Source: Phormidesmis priestleyi BC1401
Lineage (GTDB): Bacteria; Cyanobacteriota; Cyanobacteriia; Leptolyngbyales; Leptolyngbyaceae
DNA length: 64,000 bases
Reading direction: 5' to 3'
Assembly: GCF_001650195.1 (NCBI RefSeq)
Contig: NZ_LXYR01000017.1
Coordinates: forward strand, 1 to 64,000
Shown: one piece after another, positions 1-11,800 of the stretch
Position numbering within the stretch: the first letter of the stretch is position 1
How the letters are laid out: each line of letters begins with the position of its first letter
The notes under the pieces: generated by a model
Seen by the model: only the letters and a program-made list of their open reading frames with translations
Databases searched by the model: none
What the model was told of the DNA's origin: nothing
Translations under genes and position numbers: made by a program

Positions 1-136
1 CCACCTCAATTCCTCGCTCTGCCATCATTTCTTCCAAATCCCGGTAGCTCAGAGGATAGCGGCAATACCACCGCACATTCAACACGATGATTTCGGGCAA
101 GAAGTGCCGCCATTTGAACAGAGAGTCAGTCGTCAT
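1..136 (-). CDS. IS6-family transposase, N-terminal 45 residues (partial)
   Basis: DDE transposase of the IS6 (IS240/IS26-like) family, cut by the window edge. The visible 45 residues carry the family's N-terminal helix-turn-helix region: FKWRHFLPEII, then VRWYCRYPLSYRDLEEMMAERG, typical for this family. The start is the ATG at 136. The catalytic DDE region lies outside the window, so it cannot be said whether the copy is intact. It belongs to the mobile element ending at 194. Confidence 0.8.
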   Translation of the reverse strand, partial: MTTDSLFKWRHFLPEIIVLNVRWYCRYPLSYRDLEEMMAERGIEV

Positions 137-194
137 TTAGAGCAAGGCTAGAAAAAATTAAGCTTCCCTACCTTACTATTTTTGCGACACAACC
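1..194 (-). mobile_element. IS6-family insertion sequence, truncated by window edge
   Basis: The left end of the window holds the 5' end of a transposase gene read on the minus strand. About 40 bp upstream of its start is a likely terminal inverted repeat: on the minus strand it begins at position 194 with GGTTGTGTCGCAAAAATAG, which resembles the GGxTxTGTxGCAAA ends of IS6/IS26/IS240 elements. The element boundary is therefore placed at 194. The other end and any 8-bp target duplication lie outside the window. It sits about 100 bp beyond the 3' end of rpsJ. Confidence 0.75.
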
Positions 195-291
195 GGAGAT
201 GGTTCAAATAAAGTTCATCAACGCAAAATGCAGGGAAACAACTAAATGATCCCTGCATTGAATCCACGCGGATTTGTAGCGTGAAGGGCGC

Positions 292-609
292 TTACAGCTT
301 CACTTCAATATCAACGCCTGCTGGTAAGTCGAGCTTCATCAAAGCATCAATCGTTTTAGACGAAGGCTGATAGATGTCGATGATGCGGTGATGAGTGCGG
401 GTCTCAAAGTGCTCACGAGAGTCTTTGTCTACGTGAGGTGAGCGCAACAAACAATAGATGCGACGACGAGTTGGGAGAGGAATTGGACCAACTGCTGTAG
501 CGTTCGTGCGATTGGCGGTTTCTACAATCTTCTCGCAAGAGGTGTCTAGAAGACGGCGGTCAAATGCTTTCAGACGAATCCGAATTTTTTGCTGCTGAAT
601 CGTTGCCAT
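292..609 (-). CDS. rpsJ: 30S ribosomal protein S10
   Basis: Small-subunit ribosomal protein S10, also the NusE partner in transcription antitermination. The 105-residue product matches the usual S10 length and has family hallmarks such as IRIRLKAFD near the N-terminus, [20 protein letters not shown] in the middle and the ending [11 protein letters not shown]. It is the last gene of the rpsL-rpsG-fusA-tuf-rpsJ cluster on the minus strand, 115 bp after tuf. The order tuf-rpsJ at the end of the str operon is common in cyanobacteria. Nothing unusual is seen in the protein. Confidence 0.98.
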   Translation of the reverse strand: MATIQQQKIRIRLKAFDRRLLDTSCEKIVETANRTNATAVGPIPLPTRRRIYCLLRSPHVDKDSREHFETRTHHRIIDIYQPSSKTIDALMKLDLPAGVDIEVKL

Positions 610-724
610 GGGTAACTCTTTAAGTTGTCTAGGTTCTAAATTAAACGCTTAAGTCAATAAACAGGAGCTATCAGCAGCTTCGCTAGATTGCTGACCGCCG
701 ATAGCTTACTACAGTTCGTTGGAA

Positions 725-1954
725 CTATTTGAGGATCTTGGCGACGACTCCTGCACCTACCGTTCGACCACCTTCACGGATTGCGAAACGCATTCCCTGC
801 TCAATGGCGATCGGGTTGATCAGCTCAACAGTCATTTTGATGCGATCGCCCGGCATAACCATCTCAGCCTCACTACCATCGTCAGAAGTGAAGTTGCTGA
901 TGGTGCCCGTCACGTCGGTTGTCCGCACGTAGAACTGAGGGCGGTAGCCAGGGAAGAAAGGCGTGTGACGACCGCCTTCTTCTTTCTTGAGAATGTACAC
1001 TTCAGACTCAAACTGAGTGTGAGGCGTAATCGAACCCGGTTTAGCAATGACCATGCCGCGCTCGATGTCTTCTTTCTTGAGACCGCGAAGCAGGATACCA
1101 GCGTTGTCTCCCGCTAGCCCTTGATCAAGACTCTTTTTGAACATCTCAATCCCGGTTACGGTCGTCTTTTGGGTGTTTCTGATACCCACAAGCTCGACTT
1201 CATCCTGCACCTTGACCGTGCCGCGTTCAATTCGCCCAGTCGCGACCGTACCGCGACCCGTGATCGAGAAGACATCTTCCACTGCCATTAGAAAAGGCTT
1301 GTCTACTTCCCGCTCAGGAGTGGGGATGTAAGCGTCAACATGATCCATGAGCTGGTAGATCGCATCGACCCACTCATTTTCACCTCGTTTCGCCTTGGGG
1401 TTTGCAGTCATGAATTCCAACGCTTGCAGGGCAGAACCTGCCACGATCGGAACGTCATCACCCGGAAAATCGTAGGAACTGAGAAGCTCACGCACCTCTA
1501 GCTCAACGAGTTCTAGAAGTTCTTCATCATCTACCATGTCTTTCTTATTTAAGAAGACCACCAGATGAGGAACGCCCACCTGTTTCGCTAACAAGATGTG
1601 CTCGCGAGTTTGGGGCATCGGACCGTCAGCAGCAGACACGACGAGAATACCACCGTCCATCTGAGCGGCACCCGTGATCATATTTTTCACATAGTCAGCG
1701 TGACCCGGACAGTCTACGTGAGCGTAGTGACGTTCGGCTGTCTCATATTCAACGTGAGCGGTATTGATCGTAATCCCTCTCGCCTTCTCTTCAGGAGCAG
1801 CGTCGATCTCGTCATACTTCTTCCCGGTTGCTTGACCCAATGCCGATAGAGTCATCGTGATTGCAGCCGTCAATGTAGTTTTACCATGGTCAACGTGACC
1901 AACAGTGCCGATGTTAACGTGGGGCTTCGTCCGTTCAAACTTTGCGCGTGCCAT
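725..1954 (-). CDS. tuf: Elongation factor Tu
   Basis: GTPase that delivers aminoacyl-tRNA to the ribosome. The 409-residue product is the usual cyanobacterial/plastid length. P-loop GHVDHGKT is at residues 19-26, the DCPGH switch II motif near 80, and NKKD for guanine specificity near 136. Domains II and III follow, with a normal C-terminal ending VVAKILK. It starts 22 bp after the fusA stop codon, so the two are almost certainly co-transcribed. Only one tuf copy is visible in the window. Confidence 0.99.
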   Translation of the reverse strand: MARAKFERTKPHVNIGTVGHVDHGKTTLTAAITMTLSALGQATGKKYDEIDAAPEEKARGITINTAHVEYETAERHYAHVDCPGHADYVKNMITGAAQMDGGILVVSAADGPMPQTREHILLAKQVGVPHLVVFLNKKDMVDDEELLELVELEVRELLSSYDFPGDDVPIVAGSALQALEFMTANPKAKRGENEWVDAIYQLMDHVDAYIPTPEREVDKPFLMAVEDVFSITGRGTVATGRIERGTVKVQDEVELVGIRNTQKTTVTGIEMFKKSLDQGLAGDNAGILLRGLKKEDIERGMVIAKPGSITPHTQFESEVYILKKEEGGRHTPFFPGYRPQFYVRTTDVTGTISNFTSDDGSEAEMVMPGDRIKMTVELINPIAIEQGMRFAIREGGRTVGAGVVAKILK

Positions 1955-1976
1955 GTGTTATTGTTCCTCTTTCTGA

Positions 1977-4067
<2,091 letters not shown>

Positions 4068-4139
4068 AGCTACCTCCTTAGTCTCTGTCGCATAGATGGG
4101 TTGAGAAGCGCAATCGCTCCTATTAAGATTTTATGCTTT

Positions 4140-4610
4140 TTAATAGCGGTAGTGTGCGAAGGCTTTGTTGGCTTCTGCCATCCGGTGGGTTTCCTCACGC
4201 TTGCGAATCGCGCTTCCGGTTTCGTTAGCTGCATCCATTAGCTCATTAGCGAGTCTAGCAGACATGGTTCGACCAGGACGCTGACGTGAAAATTGAATCA
4301 GCCAACGTAGAGCAAGAGCAATTCCACGATCGGGACGCACTTCCATCGGCACTTGATAGGTAGCACCACCAACCCGACGCGCTTTGACTTCCACTAAAGG
4401 CGTTGCATTCCGAACGGCTCGCTCAAAAACTTCAAGGGGTTCGGTCCCTGTCCGTTCTTTGATAGTTTCAAAGGCATCATAAATAATGCGAGAAGCCAAG
4501 GATTTTTTGCCACTTCTCATGATTCTTCGCATCATCATGCTGACGAGTCGAGAGTTATGAACGGGGTCGGGCGGAACCAGACGCTTTTTGACGACAACGC
4601 GACGAGACAT
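4140..4610 (-). CDS. rpsG: 30S ribosomal protein S7
   Basis: Primary binding protein of the 3' domain of 16S rRNA. The 156-residue product is normal for S7, starting [16 protein letters not shown] and including GGATYQVP and [10 protein letters not shown]. It ends KAFAHYRY. It is the second gene of the str operon, 72 bp ahead of fusA and 229 bp after rpsL. The larger gap after rpsL contains no recognisable gene. Confidence 0.98.
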   Translation of the reverse strand: MSRRVVVKKRLVPPDPVHNSRLVSMMMRRIMRSGKKSLASRIIYDAFETIKERTGTEPLEVFERAVRNATPLVEVKARRVGGATYQVPMEVRPDRGIALALRWLIQFSRQRPGRTMSARLANELMDAANETGSAIRKREETHRMAEANKAFAHYRY

Positions 4611-4839
4611 AGTGAGCCTTCTAGAGAGAAATTAGGGATTTACTTTGGTTGTAACCTTTTCAGGGTAACAGAACATGGGTAAAAGTCAGAGCGCGCGAAC
4701 AACTCCGAGAAAGTGTAGAAAGAACTCTCTGCAAAGCTATTCTCTGGACAATGACTACCAACCGATTAGAGCTAGATGAAGCCGGAAATTAGACAGGAGA
4801 CTGTAAATCTCAAGCAAAAGCTTAACCATTCATAAAGTC

Positions 4840-5220
4840 TTATGAAGCTTTCTTAGGACGCTTTGCACCGTACTTAGAGCGTCCCTGCTTGCGGTCTTTC
4901 ACACCAGCGGTGTCAAGAGTTCCGCGAATAATGTGGTAACGAACACCGGGGAGGTCTTTCACCCGACCGCCACGAATCATCACAACAGAGTGCTCTTGAA
5001 GGTTGTGACCAATACCAGGAATGTAAGCCGTAACTTCAAAACCAGATGTTAGCCGAACCCGCGCAACTTTGCGCAAGGCAGAGTTGGGCTTTTTAGGAGT
5101 CGTCGTGTAGACTCTCGTGCAGACACCACGACGCTGCGGGCAACTCTTGAGAGCCGGGGATTTGGTCTTCTTTTGCGCTTTACTGCGCTCGTCACGAATG
5201 AGTTGCTGGATTGTGGGCAT
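4840..5220 (-). CDS. rpsL: 30S ribosomal protein S12
   Basis: Decoding-centre ribosomal protein. The start is set at the ATG at 5220, giving [12 protein letters not shown] and 126 residues. A longer reading of 11 more residues from 5253 is possible, but no family member has that extension. The [11 protein letters not shown] segment carries the usual lysine at the streptomycin-sensitive position, and [13 protein letters not shown] is also normal. It is the first gene of the str operon. The promoter should lie in 5221-5364, between rpsL and the upstream Fe-S carrier gene on the same strand. Confidence 0.98.
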   Translation of the reverse strand: MPTIQQLIRDERSKAQKKTKSPALKSCPQRRGVCTRVYTTTPKKPNSALRKVARVRLTSGFEVTAYIPGIGHNLQEHSVVMIRGGRVKDLPGVRYHIIRGTLDTAGVKDRKQGRSKYGAKRPKKAS

Positions 5221-5364
5221 TTTATAGCGTGTGCAGTCTTTTGACTGTTCCAACTTTCAACAGTTATCGAGTATACCAATCTGGCAGTGCCTCTGTCAAA
5301 CAATTTTTATAATTGCAAGTAGACAAAGAACAGAGGTGTTTGAATCCCTAGGAAATAACCCCAT

Positions 5365-5697
5365 CTATGCCCCTGAGATCGAGAACGAATTCCCGCAGTC
5401 GCAGCTTTTGACAGCGTTGGGATTATGAAAGCGAAAGCTTCCTCCCATTAGATCCTCTGAATAGTCTAGCGTCAAACCTTGAAGATGAGACAGACTATTT
5501 GCATCGATCGCAACTTGAACGCCGTTGCAGTCACAAATTTGGTCGTCTGGCTGTAATCGTTCGTCAAATTTTGTCAGGTAAGATAGCCCAGAGCAGCCCA
5601 CAGGTTGAATGCCCAAACGGAAAAAGACCTGTGAGTTTTGTTGTCTTAATTTGAGGCGAAGAATTTCTTCAACCGCCGAGTGACTTAGATGAATCAT
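5365..5697 (-). CDS. A-type iron-sulfur cluster carrier (IscA/SufA/HesB family)
   Basis: Small 110-residue scaffold/carrier protein of the HesB/IscA family. It should receive Fe-S clusters and pass them to apo-proteins in the cytoplasm. The three conserved cysteines are present: C35 in GCSG, and C99 and C101 in the C-terminal CDCG motif. The C-terminal tail after CDCG is short (NSFSISGA). It lies upstream of rpsL on the same strand, with 144 bp between them, so it could be transcribed separately. The sequence does not decide whether it is the IscA-like or SufA-like paralogue. Confidence 0.85.
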   Translation of the reverse strand: MIHLSHSAVEEILRLKLRQQNSQVFFRLGIQPVGCSGLSYLTKFDERLQPDDQICDCNGVQVAIDANSLSHLQGLTLDYSEDLMGGSFRFHNPNAVKSCDCGNSFSISGA

Positions 5698-5768
5698 ACG
5701 GTCGAGCGTTTAGCACAATTGATGCCGATTGTATCGTGCAACGCCTCGATCAAACACTATTAAGAATT

Positions 5769-5798
5769 GTGAGACAGCCCGAAAAGCGACTGCCTCAC
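5769..5798 (-). terminator. Weak hairpin downstream of the cupin gene
   Basis: GTGAGaCAG at 5769-5777 pairs with CTGcCTCAC at 5790-5798, leaving one internal mismatch and a 12-nt loop. It lies 3' of the minus-strand cupin gene. There is no clear T-tract on either side, so a terminator role is only a possibility. Confidence 0.3.
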
Positions 5799-5832
5799 TT
5801 AACAACGACGTTAAATTTATGAATTCGCTAAG

Positions 5833-6237
5833 TTAATTGCTAGAACCCGCACGAGAGTAGTCATCTTGGAAGCGGATGATGTCATCTTCACCCAGATACT
5901 CACCGTTTTGGACTTCGATGAGTATGAGAGGAATCACACCAGGGTTTTCTAAGCGATGAGCCGTACATTGAGGAACGTAAGTTGATTGATTGCTGCTGAG
6001 TACGAGGTCTTCCTCGCCACAGGTGACTTTAGCCGTTCCTGAAACCACGATCCAATGCTCACTGCGATGGTGGTGCATTTGTAGGCTGAGACGGTGCCCT
6101 GGTCTCACCTCAATGCGCTTGATTTTATACCCCTGCCCTTCTTCAAGAGTAGTGAATGAACCCCAAGGGCGAAGTTCGGTCGCTGCGGCTCCTTTGAGCG
6201 GAGATGTCGATAGGGTCAATGTTGGAGTTTGCATCAT
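5833..6237 (-). CDS. Mannose-6-phosphate isomerase type II-like cupin
   Basis: Single-domain cupin related to the C-terminal isomerase domain of bifunctional mannose-1-phosphate guanylyltransferase/mannose-6-phosphate isomerases. It would interconvert mannose-6-P and fructose-6-P for GDP-mannose and polysaccharide precursors. Visible marks are RPWGSFTTLEEGQGYKIKRI, the metal-binding cupin motif with HHHRSEHW, and VPQCTAHRLENPG. The start is placed at the ATG at 6237, giving 134 residues. A longer reading to 6378 adds 47 residues without family resemblance. No guanylyltransferase domain is attached, which is common for stand-alone cyanobacterial members. Confidence 0.82.
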   Translation of the reverse strand: MMQTPTLTLSTSPLKGAAATELRPWGSFTTLEEGQGYKIKRIEVRPGHRLSLQMHHHRSEHWIVVSGTAKVTCGEEDLVLSSNQSTYVPQCTAHRLENPGVIPLILIEVQNGEYLGEDDIIRFQDDYSRAGSSN

Positions 6238-6480
6238 TTCTTGTTGAGCCACCGTTTCCTCTTCTTTATCACACTGAGTTAAGTAATGGTCAGACTGCAC
6301 GATCGCGGGATTTAGAAGTTCCCACTTCGCACGATTATCTAAAATCTGCAACTTGGAACAACCGATCAAGACTAACAAAGAGTTTTCAACGACACCACTC
6401 AGAATGGGGTAACTCAGAAGAATTTCACTAACTCTTCATCGGAGCAATCTGAAGCGTGAGGCAGACTTAAGTTTGCGTTG

Positions 6481-8316
6481 CTATGGATTTGGCTGGAGAA
6501 AAACACCGATGCCATTGTAGACACGGGCAGAACTGCGAGAGGGACGATCGAGAATTTGTCCCCCTAAATAGAGAGTTGTTGAGCTTCCACCGTCTAGGTT
6601 TAGAGCGTTAACTGCGCCTAACCGACTCATGATTTGCGCCATTTCTGCCAAGGTTGCCCCCTTCCCGCCGATGCGATTGTGAGCAGTCACCATTAGGATT
6701 GTGCCATCGGCGGTTTGCCCGATCGCGCTACGAGCCGCTAGTTCTTGAATAAAAGCAGCACTAAATTGTTCGGCTTTCGCATCTAGAACAATTTGACCGT
6801 TTTGAATCAAAAGCGGTCCCGCGCCGACGATATTGGGGTAGAGATTGAGATCAGACGGAGATGTAGTGCTTTCAAGCTGAAGCGATGTGCCGATCGAGAG
6901 AGACGTAGCGATCGCAGAGTTGGAACGGATAACCAGCAAATATCCATTAGAAGGAATTGAGAAGAGACTTCCAGGGGCTGCCCCGAACCGTCGCTCTGTC
7001 ACCAAATTGTTCTGCACAGTGAGTAGAACTTCGTTTTGCGACAGCGTGGCATAAGCTGATCCCCAAGCAGAGGTATAGCGAGCTACACCTGGTTGAGCAT
7101 AGCCACTATTTAACGCCGTTAGAAGAAGTTGCTGTCCGGTGGATGTCACGATCGTTTCTTGCAGCGTTAAGCGATCGACCCTAACTTCTCCCTGGTCGTT
7201 CCAGGCGAACACGCCTCGGTTAAGAATTGGACTAGATAACCACTCGCCATTACGACGAATCGCCCCTAAAGGTAGCTGATTTTTGCGATTGAAGAATCCG
7301 CCGTTGATAGCAGCGCTTGCCTGAGACTGTCGAGCCGTTTGAATCAAAGGTGCGATGCTAGGAACGGTGGCTGGGTTAGGAAGAATCGGTCGCAGCCGTA
7401 GCCCAGGCTGACGAGGATTTGCCTCCAACCAAACGACCGGAAATTGAGCCGTCCCGGATGTTAGGTAACGTTGTCGCCAGCGTAGCCCTGGTGCCCAGAG
7501 AATGTCACGATCGACCAAATAATCGGGTCGAATATCAAGAACAATCCGATTGGGGTTAGACAAGGTTGAAATTCGAGGACGTAAAGCGATCGGGATGCCG
7601 ATGCGGAGGATGGTTCGATCTGCGATCGTCTCGATTCTAAGGGACTTGATTTGCTTCCCTGGCTTGGCTTTAAAGCTCTGCACCAAGGCTGGATCAGTTC
7701 GGGCATCCAGGGTAATGATCAGTTCTTGGCTTTGAGGATCGACCTGATAGGGAGCGGGACGATCGAGGTCAATGATCAGCCGTTCTCCATTCAACTGCTG
7801 CCCCTGTCGAATTCCTAGAACTTTTGCAGATGGGGTAGAAATTTGCAGCGTGTTGCCTTGAGACTGAATTTGCCACCCTAGCTGTTGAGCGAGATTTGTG
7901 ATGTCAAGATAGCGAACAGGAGCCGCTAACCGAGTGGAAAGGGGAAGCGTTGCGGAGGCAAACCAGTCGATCGGTTGGTTCGTCACAGTTGAGGTGTTGA
8001 GCAATTGCGCTCCAAATAGCTGCACGAGAGCGGCATCACTCACCCCAATGCGAATCATTCCGGCAGTCTGCCACTGGCTCCAAGGTAGGGTAAAAACGCG
8101 ACCGTTGAGAGTGATTTGACTGGTCTGCTGACTAGGTGGAGCCTGGGCAACGGGAGTTAGAGGGGCTTCAGTTTTAGGAGGAGTGGCGATCGCTTGAACG
8201 CTGATCAGTCCCACGATCGAGGTGACTGAGATTGGAGTGAGAATTTTTATGAAACGATGCCAGCTTGAACGGGAATCTGACGATCGAGACGAGCTAAGAG
8301 TTTGAGATTTGACCAC
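6481..8316 (-). CDS. Secreted phosphodiester glycosidase-family (NAGPA) protein
   Basis: Predicted exported 611-residue protein. A GTG start at 8316 is followed by a hydrophobic segment at about residues 25-45, consistent with a signal peptide or anchor. Residues 70-270 look like copper-amine-oxidase-N/AMIN-like cell-wall-associated beta domains. The C-terminal half has the phosphodiester-glycosidase (NAGPA, DUF2233) pattern: AAINGGFFNRKNQLPLGAIR, then VTAHNRIGGKGATLAEMAQ and NALNLDGGSSTTLY. Family members hydrolyse N-acetylglucosamine phosphodiesters, so a role at the cell envelope is inferred. The substrate is unknown. It is transcribed alone on the minus strand, divergent from glutamate synthase. 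Confidence 0.8.
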   Translation of the reverse strand: MVKSQTLSSSRSSDSRSSWHRFIKILTPISVTSIVGLISVQAIATPPKTEAPLTPVAQAPPSQQTSQITLNGRVFTLPWSQWQTAGMIRIGVSDAALVQLFGAQLLNTSTVTNQPIDWFASATLPLSTRLAAPVRYLDITNLAQQLGWQIQSQGNTLQISTPSAKVLGIRQGQQLNGERLIIDLDRPAPYQVDPQSQELIITLDARTDPALVQSFKAKPGKQIKSLRIETIADRTILRIGIPIALRPRISTLSNPNRIVLDIRPDYLVDRDILWAPGLRWRQRYLTSGTAQFPVVWLEANPRQPGLRLRPILPNPATVPSIAPLIQTARQSQASAAINGGFFNRKNQLPLGAIRRNGEWLSSPILNRGVFAWNDQGEVRVDRLTLQETIVTSTGQQLLLTALNSGYAQPGVARYTSAWGSAYATLSQNEVLLTVQNNLVTERRFGAAPGSLFSIPSNGYLLVIRSNSAIATSLSIGTSLQLESTTSPSDLNLYPNIVGAGPLLIQNGQIVLDAKAEQFSAAFIQELAARSAIGQTADGTILMVTAHNRIGGKGATLAEMAQIMSRLGAVNALNLDGGSSTTLYLGGQILDRPSRSSARVYNGIGVFLQPNP

Positions 8317-8877
8317 AAATTTTTAATGACTTCAAGCAAGTGTCTAAAGGCGATGACTGAGCAAGAGCGAAATTTGTTCGCAGCGTATTTTACTGGTGGT
8401 TCTAGAACTTTTGACGTTGGCGATCGAGGTCTATCAAGAAACACTGACTTTACGATTGAGGCGGCTCTGAAAATGCCCCTACTTTGAATAAATCTGAGTA
8501 GGATAGATCTATGCAACGCTGGATGCTATGAAGTGTTCCTAGTACTGGTCGCAGACTTGGAGAGATAAAAATCAGCAGTATGAGCAGTTGATAGAGATTG
8601 TCAGAGAAGCAAACTTTTTATACTATGCCTTACTCAACGCTTTTTAGAGCAGCACTTAGCCAGGGTTGAGTCTTCACATAGCAGAGCGATCGCCCTGTCC
8701 AGATTGCAGGCTTTAAGCGGTAATTTACACAGAAGCTGCGACATCAGCAGAACAGCCGAGTTCTGCTAAGCTTTTGTCTAAATTAAACGACCAGCAGACT
8801 TGACTAACAAAAATCTTTACTCGATTGTGTGATCTATGTCGGTTGTGTTTATAGTTTCTTCATAAAGTTTCTAACAG
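8317..8877. other. Divergent intergenic region upstream of glutamate synthase
   Basis: A 561-bp stretch separates two divergent genes and should hold both promoters. A HIP1 octamer (GCGATCGC) is at 8686-8693. I found no convincing NtcA site (GTA-N8-TAC) by eye. A 44-codon plus-strand ORF from 8353 has no clear ribosome-binding site and is not called. No RNA gene or terminator is recognised. Confidence 0.5.
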
Positions 8878-11800
8878 ATGACCGATCGGCAGCCGATGCC
8901 AAAAGCGGGCAGACATGACCCGATCGCACTACAGTCCGTTTTTCCTAGACCCATTCTCATGTTGGCAATGAATGAAATGAGCGATTCCATGATCAAAGCA
9001 AGCGTACGTTTAGACAGTCAGCTCCCTCAAGAGACCGATGCTGGGTATCCAGGGCAACCTTGGCTTGTGGAGGAGCGAGATGCTTGTGGAGTGGGCTTCA
9101 TTGCCGATCAGCAAGGAAGGGAGAGCCATGATTTGATCGTGAAAGCGCTGTCTGCACTGACCTGCTTAGAGCATCGGGGTGGCTGTAGCGCTGACCAAGA
9201 CTCTGGAGACGGAGCAGGCTTGATGACGGCGATCCCGTGGGAGATTCTTGGCGAGTGGGCAGATTCTAGTGGGCTTCAATCCCTGCAAACTGCACAGACT
9301 GGCGTGGGCATGGTCTTTTTGCCTCAGAATTCTGCTGCTGCCGCTACAGCGCGAAAGATTTCAGAACAGGTTTTAGCGGAAGAAGGGCTGACCGTTTTGG
9401 GGTGGCGAGTGGTTCCCGTAAAGCCGAATTTGTTAGGAATTCAGGCGCGAGAGAACCAGCCACAAATCGAGCAGATTTTGGTGCAGTCAGAGCAGCTTCA
9501 GGGCGAAGATTTAGAGCGGCGGCTCTATCTGGCTCGCAAACGGATCTTGAGAGCGCTGTCTGAGAATAGCGATCGAGCGCTGGCAGAGTTTTATGTATGT
9601 TCATTCTCAAATCGCACGATCGTCTATAAAGGCATGGTGCGATCGGCGGTTCTAGGCGAATTCTATGAAGATCTCAAAAATTCTACCTATAAGAGCACGT
9701 TCGCGGTTTATCACCGTCGCTTTAGCACTAACACTTTGCCAAAATGGCCGCTTGCACAGCCAATGCGATTATTGGGGCACAACGGCGAAATCAATACGCT
9801 ACTCGGCAACGTCAACTGGATGAGAGCGCGAGAAGCAGACATCACTCACGCGAATTGGGGCGATCGCATTTCAGAGCTAACGCCCAGTGTGAATTCGGAC
9901 AACAGCGACTCGGCAAACTTAGATAACGTCATGGAGCTGTTGGTGCGCTCTGGACGCAGCCCGATGGAAGCGCTAATGATTATGGTGCCAGAGGCGTATA
10001 AAAATCAGCCTGATCTGACAGACCACCCAGAAATCGTTGATTTTTACGAGTATTACAGTGGCATTCAAGAGCCTTGGGATGGTCCGGCTTTGCTGGTGTT
10101 TAGTGATGGCAAGCGAGTTGGGGCGACGCTCGATCGCAATGGTCTGCGTCCCGCTCGCTATACCATCACGCGCGATGGCTATCTGATCGTGGCATCTGAA
10201 GCGGGAGTGGTGGATGTTCCTGAATCTGAGATTCTCGAAAAAGGTCGTCTCGGTCCCGGACAGATGATTGCCTTTGATCTGGAGACTCATGAAGTCTTGA
10301 AAAACTGGGAGATAAAGCAGCGCGTCGCCTCGGCTCACCCTTATGGCGAGTGGCTGCGGCAAAATCGTCGTGACCTGCAAACCCAGCCTGCGGCTGAAGC
10401 GCCTGTGATGGACGCTCAAGCACTGTTAGGCTATCAGACTGCGTTTGGCTACACTTCTGAAGACGTGGAGATGATCATTCAGGAGATGGCGGCACAGGGC
10501 AAAGAGCCGACCTTTTGTATGGGAGATGATATTCCATTAGCGGTGCTGTCAGAAAAGCCTCACCTGCTCTACGACTATTTCAAGCAGCGATTTGCTCAGG
10601 TGACGAATCCGGCGATCGACCCCCTGCGGGAAAAGCTGGTAATGTCGCTTACTATGCAGCTTGGAGAGCGAGGAAACCTGCTAGAAGCCAAGCCTGAATA
10701 TGCAAGAATGCTGAAGCTAGAATCCCCGATTCTAGACGAGGGAGACTTAGACCAGGTGCGGAACTCTGGGTTTGAGGCGGCAGATCTCTCGACGCTATTT
10801 GAGATCGCGGCGGGACCTGAAGGACTCAGACGGGCAGTCACTGATCTGTGTCAAAAGGCCATAGAGGCAGTTCGGGCTGGGAAGAAGATTTTGATTTTGA
10901 GCGATCGTCTCGATGCGACGGGCAAATTCAGCAATCTCAGCACCGATCACAGCTACATCCCGCCTCTGCTTGCTGTGGGAGCTGTTCATCATCATCTGAT
11001 CCGTCAGGGATTGCGGATGAAGGCTTCGATCGTCGTCGATACTGCCCAAGCGTGGAGCACTCATCATTTCGCCTGCTTGATTGGCTATGGCGCGAGTGCG
11101 GTGTGTCCTTATCTAGCGTTGGAAACCGTTCGTCAGTGGTGGGGCGATTCTAGAACCAAGAGCCTGATGGAGCGGGGCAAGATCAAAGCGGCAAGCTTGG
11201 CTGCGGTTCAGGCAAATTTCCGTAGAGCAGTCGAAGATGGGTTGTTGAAGATTCTCTCAAAGATGGGGATTTCGCTATTAGCCAGCTATCAAGGCGCGCA
11301 GATTTTTGAAGCGATCGGAATCGGGGCTGACTTGCTCAATCTCGGTTTTTATGGAACGGCTTCTCGGTTAGGCGGCTTGACGGTGACTGAACTCGCACAA
11401 GAAGTTCTATCGTTCCACTGCCGCGCTTTTCCTGAACTCGTGGGCAAAAAACTGGAAAACTATGGGTTTGTGCAATACCGTCCGGGTGGCGAGTACCACA
11501 TGAATAGCCCCGAAATGGCGAAGCACCTGCACAAAGCTGTCGCAACCAAAAGTTTTGACCACTACGAGCTTTATCAAAAACATCTGCAAGGTCGCCCTCT
11601 AACTGCACTGCGAGATTTACTCGATTTTAAGAGCGATCGTCCCTCAATTCCGCTTGAGGAGGTTGAAGCGGTCACCGAGATCGTCAAACGATTCTGCACA
11701 GGTGGAATGTCGCTCGGTGCGCTCTCACGAGAGGCGCATGAAGTCTTGGCGATCGCTATGAATCGCATCGGTGGTAAATCCAACTCCGGTGAAGGTGGCG

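Noticed and set aside
719-1117. Plus-strand open frame over tuf
   Set aside because: It lies entirely inside the tuf gene on the opposite strand; codon pattern and family motifs belong to tuf only.
8353-8487. 44-codon plus-strand ORF upstream of gltS
   Set aside because: No ribosome-binding site, no family resemblance, in a divergent promoter region.
8317-8877. NtcA-type promoter for glutamate synthase
   Set aside because: No GTA-N8-TAC site found by eye in this region, so no claim is made.
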